64,000 nt of DNA from NCBI RefSeq assembly GCF_019649055.1, contig NW_026570269.1, positions 310,001 to 374,000 of the forward strand. Reading direction: 5' to 3'. The notes beneath the pieces are model-generated. The model saw only the letters and a program-made list of their open reading frames with translations. It was not told where the DNA came from and did not search any database. Source of the DNA: Paramacrobiotus metropolitanus (lineage: Eukaryota > Tardigrada > Eutardigrada > Parachela > Macrobiotidae). The position numbers and the translations under genes were made by a program. This document shows positions 1-14,100 of this stretch, piece by piece (position 1 is the stretch's first letter; every line of letters begins with the position of its first letter).

Positions 1-3000
1 AATGTGCTTATTGTTAGCTGTAGAAATGTGTTGGCCATAACAGAAGTATTCACGATCACATATTAGGCAATTTAGCACAAGCCACAGATTTCATCAAATT
101 TGATTTTATCCTGCACTCATTGAGTAGTTCACGTATCGTGCTCGCTGGTTAAACACACGGCGTTGTCTGTGTTTTGTTTGATTTGTTGACGATGATCATA
201 AAGCGTAAGATAACCACATGGCGCTTATCGCTAATTCAACAATGTTTTACATTGTTCGGCACTCTGTATCGTCATTTGTTTTTGCGCACCCAACCATAAA
301 TATGTGATTTTACAAACACAAATTTTGCAACTTTAATGGCACCTTTCCATGGAAAATACACAGAATATGCTTGTTGGCCAGCATGTTGTTGATCAGCGGG
401 TCAGAGGTCTTTGAGCGGAAGTAGTGTTGCACACTGACCGTTAGATGACTCGGTTGCGAATTACCTCCTGGCACAATCATGGGTAATTTGAAGCGCTGTT
501 TTTTGGCGATGATTCACTAAAATTTCTGGTTGTTATTTGCTAAAACCGGCGAAGTGAATGGATATAGATTGGTTGTGAATGAGGTGCTGTTTTGTATACC
601 GTTATAATCGTTTTAAATGGATTAAGTTACCTTGTAGGTGACTAATGCCTGTTGGTAGGTTTACACACTATTGGTAGGTTTCACTTCGAGATCAAATAAC
701 GTCATCAGAGATAAACTTCAAAAAACGTGGTTAAAACGTTAACTACTCCTCAAATGAGTTTGTATGCGTTAAAGTCTCATTATAATATTCAATCCGATGG
801 TCTTTTTCCATATTTTTCTTACGTTTTTCCTGCAGCTGAGCAGCATAGTTTGTAAATGCGTAATCCAGAAATGAGAAATATTCGAATGATTCAGTAGATA
901 GGGATGCAGAATGAAAGCATTTGTTTCATTAATTTGTATCGTTTGAATCGCTGACCAATAATTAGGGAAACTTATCGATTTCGAACTCTTGAGTTTTGTA
1001 TTTAAATTGTTCTTTTAAAATTTATACCAGCAGTGGAGTGATCCTTTCAGTTATCGTAAATCTTTACGCAAAACTTCGAGCAATGCGGATAGGTGGGTGC
1101 GTATTATTAATTAAAGACTTCTGATAGAAACTGTTCTAGAATGTTTATAATAATTTTTTATGCTTTCAAACAGTTTCACGTGGCCAGCCAGGTATGCATT
1201 TCCGATTCTGTTGCTTGCATTATCTCATTTAAAAAACGATTTAATGTATTCCGTGCCGAAAAATGTTTTACGTTTGTAAAGTTGGCCGTTGATATGATTA
1301 TGGTGCAGATTGAGTCCAAGGACAAGGGTCATAACAATATAGTCCGTGGGTCGGACGCAGATTCGTCTTGTGTATCGATCGCATCGAACAAACCGGTTTT
1401 TGCGGTCTCGCCAATCATCACTTGATCAAAAACATTTTTTGCGGATTGTAAAAATAGTTACCCCCTGTGATCGAGATTCGTGATGCGGGGACATGATTGT
1501 GTCATTTATTTATCAACTAGGGATGTTTAAGTGGCTGGAACGCCGCGAATACGCTCGTTAATGGCGTTGGCGGCAGTTATCCTTAATCTTTCTTTGGGGA
1601 AATCAAGATTTCCCACCACTTCACAAGGCGGATTATGTAAAATAATGTGACCGGAAATCAGGAATCCGGCATGGCTGGGAATGTCGATGCTCTGGAGCAG
1701 TAATGGAGTTGAATTTGTTGCGTTTTATAATTACATAATACTCTGGCGTTTTTCATTGTATGAGTAGTGAGCACAACAAGCCTGTTCATATAATATTGTG
1801 TATCCGTACTGTACATACTACATACGTTGTACATGTTTTGCTTTGAGACTAACTGACAAGCATTTGCTCGTTGTTCTTGCTCGTCCCACATTATCTTCAA
1901 CGGGTGATAGGGGAAGGTTTACTCAGAAAATTTGTTTGCAATTAAGCAGTAACAGCTGATATAACGAACGTTTCTGCGTTTGTGCGATTAAAATCACGTG
2001 TGCTTCGAAATTACTGCGGTGCACTCGCATTCCACCAACTGGACACGAATGTAGATATGCCGTTTACTGTTTACAGACAAAATTTCTGTTTTGTTTTGAG
2101 AACATCGGTGTGTACTTTCATTTACGGAAGTGGAAGTATGTGGCGTCTGAGTTGTTCTGCATATCCCGTCAGTTCTAATACGGTGCTTGACAATCCTGCT
2201 AATTCGTATTTTGTCAACCCTGTCCGTTTGTATTTCCTGCGGGGCAACACTGGATGACAGGCGGGCTGGCTGACTGAATAATTGAGTGAGATTACGCTGG
2301 AGAGCGCGTAACATCGTTTTGATTTGGGGAGCGTTGTAGAAAGCGCAGTTGTTGCTATTCTTCTTCACTGGGATTTTAACAGAATGTACGTAACTTGGTT
2401 GTGCGGATGTGATTGCCAGAATCGTAAAGTCGGTTTCATGATTGTGAGAGATTAATCCAATAAATTAGCAGCGGTCAGTGCCCTTTAAAAGTTTTATTAC
2501 TGAAGTCGGGCAAACAGAATTAACAGATCACATAAGTTCCGCTGCAGACAATTTTTTTGGTTTGTTACAGAATTCCTGACGAGGTTATCGCATTTCTTTT
2601 TTTTATTTGGAGAAGGCTAATAATAAGGCGGCATAGTTTAAAGGCAATCGGAAATATAAGACAAGAGCAACGTTTCGACTTTCTTCTTGCATAAACTGTT
2701 AACACTCGTAATTGGTATCTTATGGTTAGTGAAAGAAGGAAACCGCAAAGCAAATGATAAGCAAAAGTAATGAATGATGAACGTGAACGCACGATTATCG
2801 CGTTTTGCTGAGGTTGGGTTGGAGATTGTGGAAAACCTTGTTTTTTTTTGCAGCGGTAAAATAACCAAATTAATACGGCTCATGTTTATATCTCGTACAA
2901 AGACCTCCAATTATCCTCTTGCATTGCATATTTGCAATTCAGTTTTCATATAATTATTTGCTTGTGTCGATAAAGAACGCATCTATTCCGACTCGGATTT

Positions 3001-5166
3001 TGGTGCCATGATTTTTCACAGTACAAAAATCGATGATGTGGTTATGCATACTGAAGTTCTCTACCCCCTTGATGCGTTGCATTTTTTGGATATTGATTGC
3101 GTTTATCAGGGTGCTTGCTAGCATTAAAGGCTTACGTATTTGCATGGAAGTCTCATTTGCGACAGCATAAAGAGTCGCCTTGGCTATTTGCACAAATAGT
3201 TTCCCGCCCTTCCGCCTCGTTGCAGTAGTTCTTCCCGGAACAAGAGCGCATAATATCATCATCATGAGCGTTTCTTTAGTGTTCCTCAAGTTCAAACCAG
3301 TTTGGATAGGATTGATTTTTTAAATAATCAAATGATTTTTTAATAACCCCACCAAATAATCGTCTAATACTGGATAAATTTTGTAAAGTTGATGCAGATG
3401 CGAAGTTTATCGGTGTTTTCTAAACACTCTTGACATGCGGGTGGTGTGTACTGCATTTTGTTGTATTTTGAAGATTTTACTAATATAACGTACATAAATT
3501 ACTGAAAATGGCGAAACGTAAACTCGTAATCCTCTTACAAAACCCTTCTTACAAACGCTGGTTAGACACAAAAATTTGCGATGCTCTTCTTTTATTTTTT
3601 TGGAAGGTTTAAGCCGATTTCTCGAAAGTAGGCAAGTGCAGACTACAGACACTCTATTTGTTCAGCTTGAAATCAGTTGAAAGTTGGTTTTTGTAACTTT
3701 CGCTATGGACTCACTGGTCAGAGTTCTCGTTTTGTAGAGGCAGCCGCCGTGCTTTGCTTGTTAACGATGTTGCTTTGAACAGACGTGGAAGTGCTGTAAT
3801 GCAACACGATCAATTGCATTTAAAATGGACCTTTTGGATTAAATAATCTGCATAAACAGCCGCATGGTCCAGTTACCACATTATCTTCAACGGGTGACAA
3901 ATAATTACGACTGACCTATTTCTGGATGCGGCGGCTTTGTTGCCCGTTTGTAATACAAATTATGGATTGTTATGTCGGAATATGGTATAATGGCAAATAC
4001 CGTAAAGTGCCCATATTAAACGACGGTGCCGTAAAGCCGTAAAAAGTTTGTTCATGCTTAGCGAAGTTCGAATGCATGATTGTGGGTCGTTGTTATTGAC
4101 TTAATACACCATTAAAAAAATTTGGGTTTGCGTGATACTGTAGCAAAGCGATACAGTTTACCTTCCAACACGATTTATAATTTTCTGAAATGTCGAACCT
4201 CCTTAGTTTTAGCGTAAGTGCGTTTAGTTGCTAGCAAAAAGCGCCAACTTCACAGGACGGGGGTAAACGAAAGCGTGAACATGGTTAAATAAACGGAAAG
4301 AAACAGAATCGTGTACTTGATCAAAAGAAAGGCAACTGTTTGTTGCATAGGTATATCATATATTGTAACGATAGAAAATTGTATCCGCCAGTTGGGATTG
4401 TTAATTGCTTTTCTACATCAGTTATTGGTTCATTCATTGCTGGTCTTCCTCATTAAGATCATGTGAATCAGCTTCTCGTTGTCTTACCGCTTTACTGCTA
4501 CAATCTCGATGCTCTTGACTTTTACTTTTGCGCACTAGAATCATTCTTGGATTTGCTTCTTGCCAGCTAGCTAACCTTGCTTTTTGCCTTCTTGCCCAGT
4601 TTACTTGCTAATAAGAATCTTGCCGTGACTGCCATCAGTGCCATGTCTTGCGTTGTTGTTTGTAATCACGTTGAGATGAATCGTCTCATCTCCCACACAG
4701 TAGTTGTGTAATTGTCATCTTCCTTCCGGTCAGCATCTTGCCGACCGTGCCAGCCTTTTGATTATTAGTTAGCCTTAACAGCCGCCACATCGTGTGGTAC
4801 GGTGGATAAACCATCCCACTAGAACAGCAGCTTAACCGGCTGCTGTTGCAATATCTATATGTACTGTACTTGCACGTTTTATGGCTCGGTTTTTCTGACG
4901 TAGGGAACTGTGAATAATAAGTACATACACGAGTGTGGTAACTAAATTTAACGAAAAATAGTGTAATTTTGTGGTTACCGAGTGATTTAGCACTTATTGT
5001 TAGCTTGCGCCAGGATTTCAAAATAATATTGGTTGTATACCATGTGGTAATATTCGATTCAGCTGCAGTATTTGAGCCAAAACCGTTGTTTACGTGTATG
5101 TTAATATCTGCGTTAACTGAAATAGGCAACAGTTTTTCTCTTACTGACACAAGTTATATTTTGCAG
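1..5166. other. Non-coding, probably Spire 5' region or intron
   Basis: No open frame here looks like a real exon on either strand. All frames are short, AT-rich and lack family motifs. The DNA ends in a splice acceptor (TTTTGCAG, to 5166) that leads into the Spire KIND domain, so at least its right part is a Spire intron. The missing first half of KIND was looked for and not found, so it probably lies left of the window. The one structured feature seen is a 22-base exact direct repeat at 1886-1907 and 3876-3897. Confidence 0.6.
1886..3897 (+). repeat. 22-base exact direct repeat, two copies
   Basis: Copies lie at 1886-1907 and 3876-3897, 1990 bases apart. Each begins CCACATTATC and ends CGGGTGA. 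The flanks do not match, so this is not the edge of a visible longer duplication. What it is remains unknown; a remnant of a dispersed element or a shared binding site are both possible. Confidence 0.6.
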
Positions 5167-8100
5167 GAGAGAAACGTGTGAAGCCGGAGGTCTTTCTGGA
5201 AAAATTGGCCTTTACTGTGTTTGAGGTACATATATGACCTTTATTACATTTTTTGCCTTTTTGGTACTGCAGTACGAGTAACTGGCGCTTGTATCGTTTA
5301 TTCATTTGTGCATGGTGTCTGCTGGAAATGTGATGCCGTCATTAGTGTTTGTGTCTGACCAGTGCACGATAGAATTCTCGCGATTTTGTATAACTTTTAT
5401 TGCAATCCATAGGCATGCCAGTTCGGATTAACAGAAGGACAAGAAGCTAGTCTTTCGGAAGAGTTAACGAATTTCCTGGAAAGTTTAGCCCAGGGAGAAG
5501 TTACGCAGACTGTAGAAGCGGAAAGGACTGTAGTTAAACCGGAAAGGTCTGGGAATGTTGAACCGGTGGACTGGATCGAGCCCGGAAATGGTTCGGAAGA
5601 AGAGGATTATTTTTCGGACGATGTCAACCTTCGAGTTATTGATCGTGTCGTGCAAGTGAGCGTTTGTTAAAAACATTCCTTGACTGTCAATAACGGCTTA
5701 GATTATAGAGTCTTTCCAACAATTTCTCTTTGAATTGATTTTGATTCGGGCTCTATAGTTTTTTGTGACCAGTTTTATCGAATCTATGGGACAGACTGGT
5801 GAAAATACTGCAGCGTTTCCTTAGGTATGTGCGGATCGGATCCAAGAAACAACGCAAGCGGATACGCATTATCAAGCAGTTTGTCACGCGCTTGTCGTGG
5901 AATGTCTGGACTTGATAGAGTTTTTAAAGCGGGTGCAGTCTAAGAAACCGGTAAGGAATGAGTTTATTTTAAGTGATTGTGTAAGTGATTCACTGTGTAA
6001 TTTAATGCTTTTTTCAGATTCTTGTACTTCGATAACTTGTAATAGATCTTAGTTCTTGATTCATTGTCAGCTGCAAATAAATGCATACTGCATTTAATTT
6101 TAGATAGCACTTCTGATTAAGATATTACAGACAGTGAACAGAGTATCACTGAACGCTAAATTGTTAATGAGATGTTTGAACATTCTCCAGAGGGTGAAAA
6201 AAATGGGTGGAGCCCATGAGGCGGAAATTGACAGGACCAGTATGTCGTTGGCCGACGAATTTCGTGACTGGGTGAGCAGAGAAAACTGGGTTATCAATTA
6301 TTGAAGCTGTTTGTTTGAATGTAGCAACTCATGCTGGGCATGCATAATCTAATATTTGAATGTGTTTTTTCTGCTTGTTAGGCCAAATTATGGATGCAGG
6401 TTGTGGGGAAATTACGAGAGGGAGTCCAACTGCGCAAAGTGGCCTCTTTGGCCCGGGCGCCCATTGTGTACGAACTGACGCCTTATGAGATGCTCATGGA
6501 AGACATCAGGTTGCGGCGCTACTCTCTCAAAAATACACCGGTGCGTCTTCATGTGGTGAATTAGATTACAATGTTGTAAATTGTCTAGCACCGGAAACCA
6601 GATCCGACTGCTACTGTAGTTTGACGCTTGCATAATTTTTCACTTTTGCTTCTTTTGACAGTTGTTTTGTATACGCTGTATAGATATGTAAGCGCTTTGA
6701 TAAAATAATTACTTACTTTGTTTTGTGCGCATTTGTGCATTTTACGTTTTGTGTTATCTGTTGCTGCAGTAAGTAAAGTATACTTTTATAATTTAATTTT
6801 GGCAGTGGTCTTTTTTTTTCAAAATGGAACCGTTGTTCGTAGAATGTGAGACCTGTGTAACACATCTTACAGTATTACAAACTGCAAAGGGCACCGTAGA
6901 TGTTAATGTTGTTTAACTAATATTTCTGCTGTTTTATTCTACAGACTCCAGAATCATCACCAAGGAAAATGGATGCCCACGATATTATTCTGGAGTACAT
7001 ACGTTCCCGACCACCACTCAGTTCGGTAAATTTCTGTGTCTTTTTGTTGGAATAGAACATCTCTAGATGCTGCCTGCTGTACTGTTCTGTACTAGTGAAT
7101 TGTCTGTATAGCCATGCTGTGTGCTGGCTAAAATAAATGCTAAATCCTTCATTGCTTTGGCTTCCTTGTAATACAGTTACCGCTTTTGTAATTTGTAAAC
7201 AACATAAAAATAATAAAAATAGTTTTGATATTTATCCGCTTTAAAATAAGGGAAATGTTTTTTTTCTACAGGTCGACAATCGTATTTTGCGTCCTAAGAA
7301 AGAGAACTTCACAGCAATAGAACTGCTAATGGACAGTATTCGTCATTTCAAACTAGGAACCCTTCGCCATCCTCCGCCACGACCGGCTAATCGTACTGGA
7401 GGTTAGTTTTTATTTAAAATTGCTATTTTGCCTAATGCTAGTTACAGTGCTTTCACTGTGGTAAATCTGTTAATCGGAGCCGGGAAGGGTAGTATCGAAC
7501 ATACAGGATTCAGGCGCCCAAAAATGTAGCGAAAATCGAGGGCATTGTACTGTTATATGCATCGCACCTTTGTACTGCGTTTGTATTGAAATACTCGTGA
7601 ATCCGATCATTATTATATTCTTCCCAAAGGAGAGCAAAGAAAACTTAGTCAGTAGTAGTAATACTACAGAAAATGTACGAAATTATCAAACTGTAGTAAG
7701 AACTGAGGACCAGCAACGTTTATCAGCGTCGTCTAACGGACTTAGTTATGTGCATCCTATAAAATAACGCCCATTCCCATTGCATTGTTCTTGTTTGGTT
7801 GTGTTTGTTACATTCATTTCACTTGCATTGTTCATATTGATGGTTGTTTTATTAAAGGGGGGCTGACGGGCCTGCGCCCAGAAGTCTTCCGGTTCCGGCA
7901 ACATTATGCTCATTTTCATGGTAGACACCCACAATTAATTATCATTAAAACTTTTCGGATATGCGTTCTACTGCCATTACCTAACCTTATCATAGTGCTG
8001 CACTGCTGGTAGATTGAATGGCGGTTTGAGAAAGATTTTTAACATCATTTGTTCTCTGATACTAACTGCTTTCCCGATTATACTCACTGCTGCTGTAATA

Positions 8101-11100
8101 GCGACTCAATTAACCTTTTATTTTTGTTATAAAAAATGTAACACCTTGAAAAGTGAATGTAGCGTAAGTTGATCGGAACGCACATAGTTTCCGGTTCACT
8201 TTCTGCGTTAATGAAAGTAATGTGAACAGTGTTTGATTTACTTTCAGTATAATTAGACCTTATAAAAGCTGGTAAAATTTATATGGTTGGCCCCGATGCC
8301 TACTAACTAACTGATACACTTTACACTTGATTGGCGTTCATTTCACCTATTCGGTCACTTTCTCGTTCACTGACTGGACGGACGAGGTTTCTCTCTTTGC
8401 TTTTTGGATTAATTATATGTTCGAAATGGATTAATTTGCGACTGTTTATTAGCGCATATTACGTTAGCGTAATTGCTGGTGGTGATTGAGCAGTGAAAGG
8501 TAATACTAATTTGCTTAATTTAGAGGGAGTCCCGCTTGAAATTTAAGATTTTTGTACTAGTATTGCAGGATTAAATACATTTTGCGGCTGCATGTTAGGG
8601 CGGCTTTTAAGGAAAACATACGTGGTTCCGGTGGAGTGGAATTTTGAAGCTACTGATACATTTCATAATATCAAGTATTTTGTGATTAGGTTTGATAGTT
8701 GACTGCCATCGAACTTTATTTTCCACAAGTATGTGTATTAGACTGGATGTTATTCTTAGCATAGGTATTTCCTCCCACTTTAAGAACGTGAAACGGTTTT
8801 GCGGACCGTTTAATGCAGAGTTGCATTGCCTGAAATCTGTCTTTATCGTTTCATTACCTCCATGACATTTTCGGTGAGTACTGAAATATGTACAGTATTG
8901 TGATGCGTAAAAATGTTATAGCAGTTACAAGAAACCGCTGCGGCTTCGCCTCCGCGTTTCTTGTGATCCACGGCCGCTTGGAACAAATCATTCCATTTGC
9001 ACTAATTCGTTAGTAAAGTCACTAACTGCCTTAGCAGTTATTGTAGAACTTCTTAGGCAAGGAGTCTAGCTCGGTCCCTCACTGAGTTAGCAACTTTGTT
9101 CGCTGGACAGTGGTAGCTCGGTCACTCACTAGCGGTGTCACCTAGCGATTTTGTTCAGTGGACAATGGTGGCACTCGGTCGCTCACTCACCTAGCGATTT
9201 TGTTCACCGGACAGTGGTGGTAGCTCGGTCACTTACTCATCTAGTTATGTTCACTGGACAGTGGTGGTAACTCGGTCACCCACTCACGGTGTAACCTAGC
9301 GATTTTGTTCAGTGGACAGTGGTGGTAGCTCGGTCACTCAATCACCTAGCGATTTTGTTTACCGGACCACAGCCTAGTAACATAGCCCCCCGACTCTCCA
9401 TATGTGCCATTATATGCTTGATTTGATGAGCGCCGGCAATATTAATGAGTGAGCAAACAAAGTGCACCGATTTTGCAACAGCGATTTGTGCACATATGAA
9501 GAAACTGTGCGCAGCGTTGAGCGGCTATCCAATGGCAGTGGACAAATCCCGGCTGCGGCTGAAAGTGTTTTTAAGCGAGCGGTGCTCTGCCGCCAGTGGG
9601 CAGCTGTCTGACGCTGCGCACAGTTTGTCCATACGTGCACAAACGGCTGTTGCAAAATCGGGGCACTTTGTTTGCTCACTCATTAAGATTATCGGCCATC
9701 ATTTTCAGCCTGCACGTTAAGTACACGGGCTACTACGTACTAGTACGTAGTAGTATTATTGGGCTGTGACCGGACAGGGGTGGTAGCTCAGTCACTTACT
9801 CATCTAGCGATTTTGTTCCGGGGACAGCGATAGTAGCTCGGTCACCCACCTAACGATTTTATTCACTAGACAGAGGTGGTAGTTCAGTCACTTACTCGTC
9901 TAGCAATTTTGTTCACCTAGGGTAGCGATTTATTGCTCGATCATCACTCAGCTACAGAGAAGTGATTTCGTTTTGTTCACTGGACAGTGGCGGTAGCTGG
10001 GTCACTCACTGCCTTAGCAGTTTTGTTCACTAGCTTTTGTTTCCTTCGAAACTTGGGCTAATTCAATCATGGTTCGGGAATCGGATTTTTTATGCATTTG
10101 AACATTGAGCATTTGAACAGCAATCAGGCGATTAAAATTCAGCATGTTTGCAAATAAAGTAACTACAAATTTATTGTAGTACATACTTAACACTTTAATA
10201 AATGTTCTAAGCAACTGGCACTGCTATTATTCTCAGGGTCACCTTGAAAGCTTAACCGAAGCCAGTTTTGCCGAAACCGGCATCGGTGGGACGGGTATAA
10301 ATGATTTTTTTAAGAAATTAAATGCATGTGACACAGTTTCCGAACATGCTGAATCTAATGGCATTAACAGTTTTTTTTATTAGGTTCTGGTTTTTCCGAT
10401 CTCGATGCCTCAGTTTTTTTGTAGTTACATTATAGATCTAGTTCCTTGATAGTAAAGTAAGTATGCTGTATTTAGTGCGGGGTATCCTTGCATTAGAATA
10501 ATTGATTCGTTTGAAACGACAAGTAAAGCAATCCAATGCAGTACGATGCAAGAATTTAGTTCTCGTGTTGCATTATAGAATTTAGAACGAAACCCTTATG
10601 ACGGGATTTATCTGTGATTAGGTAGAATGTTTTAATGCTTGTCGTGGTGCGATGGCCTTCAAGTGGTGTGGTTATGTTTCCATAATCAACCACTTCCGGA
10701 ATAATTATGGGCCGTTATACAAAACAGCTGTATGCGTGCAAGTGCTGTCAAGTGGTGGGCAATTATTAGACAAAATGAAAGGGTATAATACCGACAGCAA
10801 TGAACTTGCTATAATGGAAGGCGTTAACGAATAAATATTTGTCCCATATCTTTACTTTGTTACCCGTGGTTCATGGTGATGTTATGCAGACTGACTAATT
10901 GGGCTTTGTGAGGATCAATGGGGGGCTGCGGATCGCGTTGTTCGTAAATAAATGAACGTGTACTGTGTAGACATAAGGAATCGTGTGTGTTTACTGATTT
11001 ATGAATTCTGACAATGAGCCTAGAATGAGAATTCTGACAATTTCCCTTCAGGTTCAGGAAATGGTTTTGTTGAAAAATTGGATTTTATCGCTTACGTTTG

Positions 11101-14100
11101 GGAATTTATTTACTGGTTAGTGGTTACGCATTGGGACGACGAAAAAATTGCATGGTTACAATACGAGTATTTGTCGTTTTAAGGATTTGACTGTAGAAAA
11201 CGAAGTACGTCTTTTTATTTTCGAGATTAATTTTTATGCATTTAATCGCTTATGTTAAGTGAAGTGCATTTAATTGCTAATGTTTGGAAATTTGCTAATT
11301 GTTTATGCAGGACGTACTGTATTTTTTGTGTAATACTGCGTACAGACTACAAAGTATGTTAGTTTGCATAGAAAACGCTAAGTCGTGTCGGAACCGGTGC
11401 TGATATTGAACACACTACTCGAGGTATCATATATATATACTGGCCAGCGGGGACACTTTTTGTCAAATCAACAGGTAGAAATTTGGCGGCTGGTTTCTGT
11501 TGTGTGTTTCTAGCTTCAAACCGGCTGCGAATGTTATTTATGTGTACAAACCTTTCATCATCATCTCTCTGCTGGTGAAACATACGGTACTCGTATATGT
11601 TTTGTTGGACTGTGTTAAAGAGGTCAGCAGCGCCTACTTGTTCTTTCGTCTTCTCAATCCTTGAATGATTATTTTTAACTGCTGACAGATTTTCCGTCTC
11701 TTTGCGCAGTATGCTTATACGATCAGGACCATCAGGTGAACATCGGCATGATTATTAATGTATCTTGTTCCGCCGGCATCTCGTTTTTGTATGTCGAGTA
11801 CAGTTTTTCCGATTATGTATCGTACCTCAGGCGTGACGTGTCGGATTATCAAAAAGGTTCAGCATCGCCATCGCGGAGGGTTTTGCTGATTATATCTGCA
11901 CAAAGTTCTTTTCATTATCGGCACTTTTTTCGCCGTCAATGACGGATTCTGTAACTGATGGATTAATCGCCTAGAAATTATTGCTGTTATTGAGCTGCTC
12001 TTGTGTGAACAGCAATTTTAACTTCGATTTTCTCGCGCCGTTGTAGCTTTAAAGTTTATGCAATCATCTGTTGAGTTATAAGTGAACAGTTTTCGGACAA
12101 ACTAACTGGGGTTGTTTCGCATCTCACTGGCCAGTCTCCTTAACATTTCTGGTATGTATGTTTCTCTAAGAACATTTTGCAAATTGTGTACAATAAAATT
12201 TGTCTGAGCCTTGGTACATGGTAGTACATTTTCGGATTTCTAACCTACCCCCTCCTCTAAGTTGCGTTTTAAATGCTGTTATCAGCCACGCATGGTTTTC
12301 ATTTTTCTTGATAGTGTATTGCACATGCTACTGTTGTGTGTTTATTTACCGTTAGCGTGCGGTGCTGAGGGAAGCTTACTGTTAGGTTAGGCGCTGGCTG
12401 TTTCAAGACGTCGGGTGGCCAGTTTTTTGTAGTCCGCCTTGATTAATTAGTGGAGCTTGAAGAACCGGTCGTTTAGGGAGATTGTTTTCTGTAGCTGGCA
12501 ATCAAGGTTGTCTTGAACATTTGACAACTGCTCTCACGGCGGTGAAAAGTAGGCCGGTGCGACACGATGTATGGATAAGCAGTGTTTTTGCTTGTACTTA
12601 CAATGAAAAGACAGCTTGGTCGGCGACAAAAAGCAGCACCATCTTTTCTTAATGGTGGCGAAATATCAGCCGGTGACCTTCACTGCCTCTAGCCGCATTA
12701 TAACGCGTCGCTGACAAGCACGTGCATCAGTGGGAGGCGATCAGCTTGGGTGGTTAGAGCGCATCGTTCCTGTACGGATAGTTTTTGTTAAAAGTTATGC
12801 GAAATAATGAAAATAGTAAAGTTCAAACTAACAATAAGGGAAAGAAAGACCTGCGAAAAAATCTTTATGCTAGTAACTATTAATCTTTTTGTGCTTTGTA
12901 TCGAACAGTACATCAACATCTTCGCCAACCACTCGGATTTCTAATTTGTAGTTCGATCGCTGGTAGATGTGGTAACTGATTTCGTTTTTTATTTATTGTT
13001 AGCATAACATTTACGATAATAATCGATTTGTCAGTTCAGAATGATCGCATTCTCCCTGACCATTGTACATCGTAAATTTTCGTTAAGAATACTTAATGGT
13101 ATTTGTTTGTGGGCTGAAAAGCGATAGGTTCCGTGTCGTTGTTTATTGAGTGGTAATCTGGATTAAGCCAACATTCGTCCTCTATCGGTGCTTGACTGTA
13201 CTAAGCCAGCTTTACGGATCAAAAGTCGCGTCAAATCCTAATCAAATTTGGACAGTATTGAGCGAAAAAAGACACCGTATTATTGGTGAATGACCGGTAT
13301 TATCTGTGTGAAGGCGTTTCCTCTGGTTGATGTTTTCTTTAACGATTGCCACTCAGTTGCACAGTACCGTCACCGTGAAACATGTTACGGCTTAATTGAC
13401 CTACTTGCAAAATATCCTTGCATCAGAGATATACTCGTAAAGTTTTCACGCGTAAGGAAAACCATGGATATTTATTCTGTAACGTTTTATTTAGAACAAT
13501 CAGAAGTACGACGCGAGAAATCCATTATACAACCTGGTGCATCATTTGAGATGGATAAGTCAAGCGAGATAATTGTTCCCGACATAAACAATGCGACTAA
13601 CGCACCTAAAAGGCGTCTCGTGTTGCCGGATGTGGATTCCGCTCCGCCGGTAGACTTCCTGACCTCCGTGGGCGAAGAGGATGATCTACTAGTGGTGAAG
13701 ACGGTGGAGAATGATAGTGACGACGAGGATGGGGATTATCTGCCGGGCGAACATGTAAGACCGCTCAGATTGATAACGGTCGATTCGTTGATTGTGATGA
13801 AGAAGAAGAAGGCCAATGGGCAGTCAAAACGCTGAAGAAATCAATGGAAATGTAATGAAAAATATTTACTGGAGTGTCTGTGAATTATTTGAAAAGATGT
13901 GTGGACAGAAACAAAACAGCGTTAGTTTTGTGGAGATACGCGTCATTTCCACAATCGAGATTTCGGTTTTGATTATCTGTGGATTGTTTCTCGTAGAATC
14001 TGCCTAGATCAAAACAGAGATATTCCGAAGTCGTTTCGCTGACACTGGATGAAATCGCTTTAATTCGAGGCGCGCTGGCCAAAGCGGAACTGGAGAATCT

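Larger units (their letters stand above)
9060..10031. repeat. Minisatellite, 48-58 base units, interrupted
   Basis: Tandem imperfect units contain TAGCTCGGTCACTCACTCA, CCTAGCGATTTTGTTCA and a GGACAGTGGTGG block. Unit starts fall near 9066, 9114, 9172, 9221, 9269 and 9326, and the array resumes near 9780 up to about 10031. The middle is interrupted by the fold-back element at 9442-9686 and a short palindrome. Confidence 0.8.
7402..13494 (+). other. Long Spire intron with repeats
   Basis: This 6.1-kb intron joins G (end of 7272-7401) to AA (start of 13495) to make a Glu codon. No convincing exon was found inside. It holds a minisatellite (about 9060-10031), a fold-back element (9442-9686) and a perfect palindrome (9730-9753). 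The open frame beginning at 13290 runs into the true exon after a good acceptor (TTTTATTTAG), so its first 200 bases are intron. Confidence 0.7.

Noticed and set aside
8930-8990. GC-rich stem-like stretch (AAACCGCTGCGGC) as a possible tRNA
   Set aside because: No T-loop (GGTTCGAATC-type) or acceptor stem pairing was found.
9410-9720. Overlapping 89- and 91-codon frames on both strands
   Set aside because: They are mirror products of the fold-back element's inverted arms, not genes.
13290-13494. First part of the 181-codon frame before the Spire acidic exon
   Set aside because: A good acceptor at 13491-13494 restores the exact phase from the previous Spire exon; the earlier part is intron.
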